This document shows, piece after piece, positions 60,470-64,000 of a stretch of 64,000 bases of DNA. A program made the position numbers and the translations under genes. Source of the stretch: Planctomycetota bacterium (GTDB lineage: Bacteria > Planctomycetota > UBA1135 > GCA-002686595); the NCBI GenBank assembly GCA_020853575.1, contig JADYYP010000047.1:124001-188000 (forward strand), given 5' to 3'. Under the pieces are notes generated by a model. The model worked only from the letters and a program-made list of their open reading frames with translations, did no database searches and was not told the origin of the DNA. Every line of letters starts with the position of its first letter. Positions within the stretch are counted from its first letter, which is position 1.

Positions 60470-62092
60470 ATGTCGGAGCAGAAACAGCAATGGGGCAGCC
60501 GTCTCGGCGTGATCCTGGCCGTCGCCGGATCCGCCGTGGGCCTCGGCAACTTCCTGCGCTTCCCGGGCCAGGCCGCGCAGAACGGCGGCGGGGCCTTCAT
60601 GATCCCCTACTTCTGCGCGCTGCTCTTGCTCGGCATCCCGATCGGCTGGGCCGAGTGGACCATGGGGCGCTACGGCGGCCGCAAGGGCTTCCACTCCGCG
60701 CCGGCGATCATGGGCGTCGTCGGCAAGGGGCGCGTCGCGCGCTACTTCGGCATCATCGGCGTGCTGATCCCGCTGGGTGTGTACTTCTACTACATCCTGA
60801 TCGAGTCCTGGTGCCTGTCGTATTGCTTCGAGTACACCAGGCAACTGTTCGGGCTGACCGGCCTGGGCATCGACGCCCAGGCGCCGATCGCGGACCAGGC
60901 CAAGGTCGCGGCCGACTTCTACGACAACTTCACCGGCGCGAAGTTCGACGGCGTCACGGTGCAAGGCGGTCTGCACGAGAGCGTGGTCTTCTGGGCGTTG
61001 ACCTTCGCGATCAACGTCTGGTTCGTCTACCGCGGCCTGTCGAAAGGCATCGAGGCCTTCTGCAAGTGGGCCATGCCGGCGATGGCGGTGTGCGCGTTGA
61101 TCGTGCTCGCGCGCGTGCTGACGCTGCCGGCCAATGACGCCGCCCCCGACCAGAACGTGGTCACGGGCCTGGGCTACATGTGGAATCCGGACTTCGCCGC
61201 GCTCAAGGACCCCAAGGCCTGGATGGCCGCCGCGGGACAGATCTTCTTCAGCCTGTCCGTCGGCTTCGGCGTGATCATCAACTACGCCTCCTACATGAAG
61301 CGCAAGGACGACGTGGTGCTCTCGGGCTTGACCTCGTCGGCCACCAACGAAGTGTTCGAGGTGGGCTTCGGCGGGATGATCACGCTCACCTCGGCCTTCA
61401 TCTTCCTGGGTGCGGCCGGGACTGCCGCGGCGGTCAAGGGCGGCTCGTTCTCGCTGGGCTTCAAGACGCTGCCGATCGTGTTCGCGCAGATGCCCATGGG
61501 TGACCTGATCGGCGCGCTGTGGTTCTTCATGCTGTTCCTGGCGGCGATCACGAGCTCGCTCTCGATGCTCCAGCCGACCATGGCCTTCATCGAGGAGGCG
61601 ATCGGTGTCGGCCGCAAGCTCTCGACCACGCTGGTGACGCTGGTCTCGCTGATCGGGTCGTTCTGGGTGCTGTGGTTCAGCAAGGACGCCGTCGCGCTCA
61701 CCACCATCGACGACTGGGTCGGCACGTTCTTGATCGTCGTCTTGGCGGCGGTCCAGGTGATCTGCTTCGGCTGGGTTTTCGGCGTCGATCGCGGCCTGGC
61801 CGAGGCCCACGAGGGCGCGCAGATGCGCATCCCGGCCCTGTTCCGCTTCATCCTGAAGTTCGTCGCGCCGGCCTACCTGATCGTGGCCATCGTGATGTTC
61901 TGCAAGGACGCGATGCCGGGCATGATCGCCAACCTCGGCGCGAGCCCGGTCGCGCGCAACACGATGATCCTGATCGGCGCGGTGATCGCCGGCCTGATGT
62001 TGCTCACCTACCTCGGCGAGAAGCGCTGGCGCGCGGCGGGACTCGACGTCGACGGCGAGCGTGGACCGGACGACGTCGCCCCCAAGCGCTGA
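60470..62092 (+). CDS. Sodium-dependent neurotransmitter:sodium symporter (NSS) family transporter
   Basis: 540 residues. The N-terminus has the family sodium/substrate site: GVILAVAGSAVGLGNFLRFP, then AQNGGGAFMIPYF. Helix 6 and 8 regions follow as QIFFSLSVGFGVIINYASY and AAITSSLSMLQPTMAFIEEA. Length is slightly above the bacterial average (LeuT about 510). It imports amino acids with Na+. The small 44-residue gene 20 bases downstream fits the MetS-type subunit, as in MetP/MetS methionine-alanine uptake. Confidence 0.94.
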   Translation: MSEQKQQWGSRLGVILAVAGSAVGLGNFLRFPGQAAQNGGGAFMIPYFCALLLLGIPIGWAEWTMGRYGGRKGFHSAPAIMGVVGKGRVARYFGIIGVLIPLGVYFYYILIESWCLSYCFEYTRQLFGLTGLGIDAQAPIADQAKVAADFYDNFTGAKFDGVTVQGGLHESVVFWALTFAINVWFVYRGLSKGIEAFCKWAMPAMAVCALIVLARVLTLPANDAAPDQNVVTGLGYMWNPDFAALKDPKAWMAAAGQIFFSLSVGFGVIINYASYMKRKDDVVLSGLTSSATNEVFEVGFGGMITLTSAFIFLGAAGTAAAVKGGSFSLGFKTLPIVFAQMPMGDLIGALWFFMLFLAAITSSLSMLQPTMAFIEEAIGVGRKLSTTLVTLVSLIGSFWVLWFSKDAVALTTIDDWVGTFLIVVLAAVQVICFGWVFGVDRGLAEAHEGAQMRIPALFRFILKFVAPAYLIVAIVMFCKDAMPGMIANLGASPVARNTMILIGAVIAGLMLLTYLGEKRWRAAGLDVDGERGPDDVAPKR

Positions 62093-62112
62093 GCGCGAAG
62101 GAGAACGAGACC

Positions 62113-62247
62113 ATGACGACCCTCGGTTGGATTTTCATGAGCGTGTCGCTCACCTTCGTGTGGGTGCTGTGCCTGTGGTGCTTCAAGCGCGTGCTCAGCG
62201 CGCCGTCCGAGCCGCCCAAGCAGGTCGAGGACTTCCACAGCGCGTGA
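62113..62247 (+). CDS. Small single-helix subunit of the NSS transporter (MetS-like)
   Basis: 44 residues from the ATG at 62113 with AAGGAG 10 bases upstream, 20 bases after the transporter stop. One N-terminal membrane helix (GWIFMSVSLTFVWVLCLWCF) and a short polar tail (VEDFHSA). Position, size and topology match the MetS family of small subunits required by some NSS transporters. Confidence 0.8.
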   Translation: MTTLGWIFMSVSLTFVWVLCLWCFKRVLSAPSEPPKQVEDFHSA

Positions 62248-62320
62248 ATCGAGCACCGGCGCGCTAACGGCGGCCAGGTGCGCGCGTCGGTTGGGTCACC
62301 CGTTCGAGAAGGAGTGATCC

Positions 62321-62971
62321 ATGCTGAAGTCCGTGCTGGCAGTCGCCGCTTGCCTCGCCGCGTTGTCGTTCGCCGTCGCCCGCTCCGTCGAGGGCGGCGA
62401 ACGGCGCCCCGAGCAAGCGGCCGCGAGCGCTCCGGCTCCCGACTACGACCGCGAGCTGTTCTTCGCCGTGCTCGAAGGTCTGTACTCCGACGCGCTCTCG
62501 AACGAGACCGTCGACGCTCTCACCGCCACGGACCCAGAGCACGGCTACCCGGCCAATTTCGTATGGGCCTGCCCGGTGTGCATGCCGGCCTACCGCGCGT
62601 TCCTCACCTATCGCGCCCGCCCGCACTTCGATTGGATCAAGGGAGACCAGGACTTCGGCCCTGGGCTCGACGAGCTCACGCTCGCGCGCCTGACGCAGGG
62701 CGCGATCGAGACGCGCCAGCAGGAGCTGATGAAGCTCGTCGAGCGCTGGCTCGCGCGCCGGTTGGCGGCGCAACGCCTGACGCCCGACGAGCGCGCCGCG
62801 TGGAAGCTCGAGATGGAGATCCGCCGCAAGAAGGGCATGGCCTTGCTCGAGAGCTACAAGTCCAACGGATTGAAGGGCTCGTACGCGAGGATGAAGGCCT
62901 GTCCGTTCTGCGACGGCGCGAACAATCCGTTCCGGCCGGAGTTCCTCGACGAGCGCCGCGACAAGCGCTGA
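62321..62971 (+). CDS. Exported protein with two CPxC motifs, unknown function
   Basis: 216 residues; ATG supported by GAAGGAG. Signal peptide (SVLAVAACLAALSFAVA). Two Cys pairs, FVWACPVCMPAYRAFL (middle) and KACPFCDGANNP (near the C-terminus), resemble a zinc-ribbon or a redox pair brought together in the fold. The segment between them is long, charged and helical (AWKLEMEIRRKKGMALLESY). I do not recognise the family. Confidence 0.72.
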   Translation: MLKSVLAVAACLAALSFAVARSVEGGERRPEQAAASAPAPDYDRELFFAVLEGLYSDALSNETVDALTATDPEHGYPANFVWACPVCMPAYRAFLTYRARPHFDWIKGDQDFGPGLDELTLARLTQGAIETRQQELMKLVERWLARRLAAQRLTPDERAAWKLEMEIRRKKGMALLESYKSNGLKGSYARMKACPFCDGANNPFRPEFLDERRDKR

Positions 62972-63219
62972 TGCGACCCGCACGCGTGCATCGGGCGGAG
63001 CGCGCCGCTCACGCCCGCCAGCTGTCCGCCCTAGCGCTGATTCGCGCGCGACATTGGTCGCACTCGACGCGGCGGAGGTTGCGCGAGCGAGAGTCCGCGG
63101 GTTCGATGGTTCGCTTGTGTGTCGAGCCCGGGCCGCACCCGGTCTCGCCCGTTCCGCCCCGGCGCTCGAAAGCTCCGCATCGCGAGCGCCGCTCCGCCCA
63201 CCGACCTCGAGACGACGTC

Positions 63220-63774
63220 ATGAAGACCGCTATCACGCTGCTCGCCCTGTGCCTGCTCCCGCTCGCTCCCGCTTGCAACCAAGCCAGCGAGACCGCGGCC
63301 GCAGACAAGGCCGGCGCGGACTGCAGCGCGTGCCCGGACGCGCTCGCGAAGCCGGCGACCGACGTCGCCGCGGACGTGTTGAAGAAGGGCATGTTCCTGA
63401 GCGAGCTCACGCCGATCTCGAAGATCCTGGCCGCGCCCGCGAGCTTCGAGGGCCAGCGCGTGCGCGTCGTCGGCGACGCGGTCGCGGTGTGCGAGACACG
63501 CGGATGTTGGATCAACCTGAAGAGCGAGGCCGACGCCGCGAAGTTCCTGCGCGTCAAGGTCGAGGACGGCGAGATCGTGTTCCCCATGACCGTGAAGGGC
63601 CACCCGGTCGAGGTCGAGGGCGTGGTGCAGAAGGTCGTGATCTCCGTCGAGGACTACCGCGCGATCTTGAAAGCGCGCGCCGACCAGAAGGGCGAGAGCT
63701 TCGACCCGGCGACGGTCACCGAGCCCAAGGTGTCGTGGCAGTTGAAGGGGCTGGGTGCCAAGTTCGACGCCTGA
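63220..63774 (+). CDS. DUF4920-type lipoprotein
   Basis: 184 residues; lipoprotein signal LLALCLLPLAPAC. The mature domain resembles DUF4920: SFEGQRVRVVGDAVAVCETRG followed by CWINLKSE, FPMTVKGHPVEVEGVVQKV. These are OB-fold-like proteins in which conserved Cys residues may bind a metal. An extra Cys pair lies in DCSACPDAL. The gene lies 23 bases before a PepSY-type membrane protein start and may be co-expressed with it; family function unknown. Confidence 0.8.
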   Translation: MKTAITLLALCLLPLAPACNQASETAAADKAGADCSACPDALAKPATDVAADVLKKGMFLSELTPISKILAAPASFEGQRVRVVGDAVAVCETRGCWINLKSEADAAKFLRVKVEDGEIVFPMTVKGHPVEVEGVVQKVVISVEDYRAILKARADQKGESFDPATVTEPKVSWQLKGLGAKFDA

Positions 63775-63796
63775 GCCGCGCGCGACGCTCCGCCCC

Positions 63797-64000
63797 GTGG
63801 CCGCACGCAACTGGCGCTACTGGTTCCATGTGCTGCATCGCGACATCGGCTATGCCTGCGTCGGCCTGACGCTGATCTACGCGGTCTCCGGCATCGCCGT
63901 GAACCACGTCGCCGACTGGAACCCGAGCTACGTGATCGAGAAGGTGCGCGCGCGCATCGAGCCCGTCGGCGGCGCGCCGGCGGTCGACGACGCGCTCGCG
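63797..64000 (+). CDS. PepSY-associated membrane protein (3' partial)
   Basis: Open from the GTG at 63797 to the window edge (68 codons). It reads NWRYWFHVLHRDIGYACVGL, LIYAVSGIAVNHVADWNPSY, the N-terminal helix pattern of PepSY-associated transmembrane proteins (W-x-x-x-H-R-x-x-G ... SG-x-x-x-NH). These are often reductases or iron-uptake-linked membrane proteins. Its C-terminal part is beyond the window. Confidence 0.75.
   Translation, partial: MAARNWRYWFHVLHRDIGYACVGLTLIYAVSGIAVNHVADWNPSYVIEKVRARIEPVGGAPAVDDALA

Noticed and set aside
52717-61810. Very long minus-strand open frames opposite the module-protein, TM2 and NSS transporter genes
   Set aside because: These are shadow frames caused by high third-position GC. 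Their translations are Arg/Ala/Gly/His-rich without domains, while the opposite strand encodes clear families.
1-64000. tRNA, rRNA, CRISPR arrays, complete insertion sequences or a prophage
   Set aside because: I looked for cloverleaf-like and rRNA-like segments, regularly spaced repeats and intact transposases and saw none; only the three remnants at 32.7-33.6 kb are mobile-element-like.

Overview
High-GC (about 70% by eye), gene-dense bacterial DNA that most resembles a planctomycete. The evidence is an ECF sigma factor directly followed by a large Ser/Thr kinase-TPR protein with the HVMDWG variant of the DFG loop, many exported beta-propeller proteins, and a recurrent C-terminal module (typically ending in WYRD ... 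LSDAL ... P) of a kind I associate with the Saltatorellus/Engelhardtia-type lineage. The lineage is an inference from protein style; there is no rRNA or tRNA gene in the window.

Layout. 1-7.7 kb: tail of an FG-GAP-like exported protein, ECF sigma + STPK pair, a decayed EF-G-like pseudogene, and a propeller lipoprotein. 8-15 kb: TolB-like exported protein, exported protein of unknown function, RNase Z-like hydrolase, GH29 fucosidase lipoprotein. 15-20 kb: hybrid histidine kinase, CstA transporter, YqaA-type membrane protein. 20-23 kb: polysaccharide deacetylase-like + carbamoyltransferase operon. 23-33 kb: exported surface-type proteins and a minus-strand operon led by a divergent sigma factor and ending in a 1064-residue, compositionally mosaic multi-domain protein. 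32.6-33.7 kb: a small graveyard of mobile-element remnants (tyrosine recombinase C-terminus, frameshifted nuclease-like gene, transposase C-terminus). 33.7-51.9 kb: a large exopolysaccharide locus. 52-64 kb: metallophosphatase, more exported module proteins, homocysteine methyltransferase, hemerythrin, thioesterase, TM2/DUF2752 pair, NSS-family transporter with its tiny partner, and small lipoproteins.

How the genes work together. The exopolysaccharide locus has a complete Wzx/Wzy logic: priming sugar-phosphate transferase, flippase, polymerase, two GT4 glycosyltransferases, an asparagine-synthetase-type amidotransferase (plus strand), and Wza export lipoprotein, Wzc tyrosine autokinase, WecC and WecB (UDP-ManNAcA synthesis), alpha/alpha-toroid protein, formyltransferase, heparinase-type lyase and acetyltransferase (minus strand). 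Genes in each arm overlap by 1-4 bases, so each arm is probably one transcript. The product is likely a ManNAcA-containing polymer decorated by amide, formyl and acetyl groups.

Promoters. Many gene starts are preceded by a TANNNT hexamer. In a subset it lies only 5-14 bases before the start codon, leaving no room for a Shine-Dalgarno sequence, which suggests leaderless transcripts. Genes with longer leaders have visible GAGG-type sites.

The most unusual content is the family of eight exported proteins sharing a C-terminal module whose last residue is always proline, and the sigma-led operon with the mosaic repeat protein.
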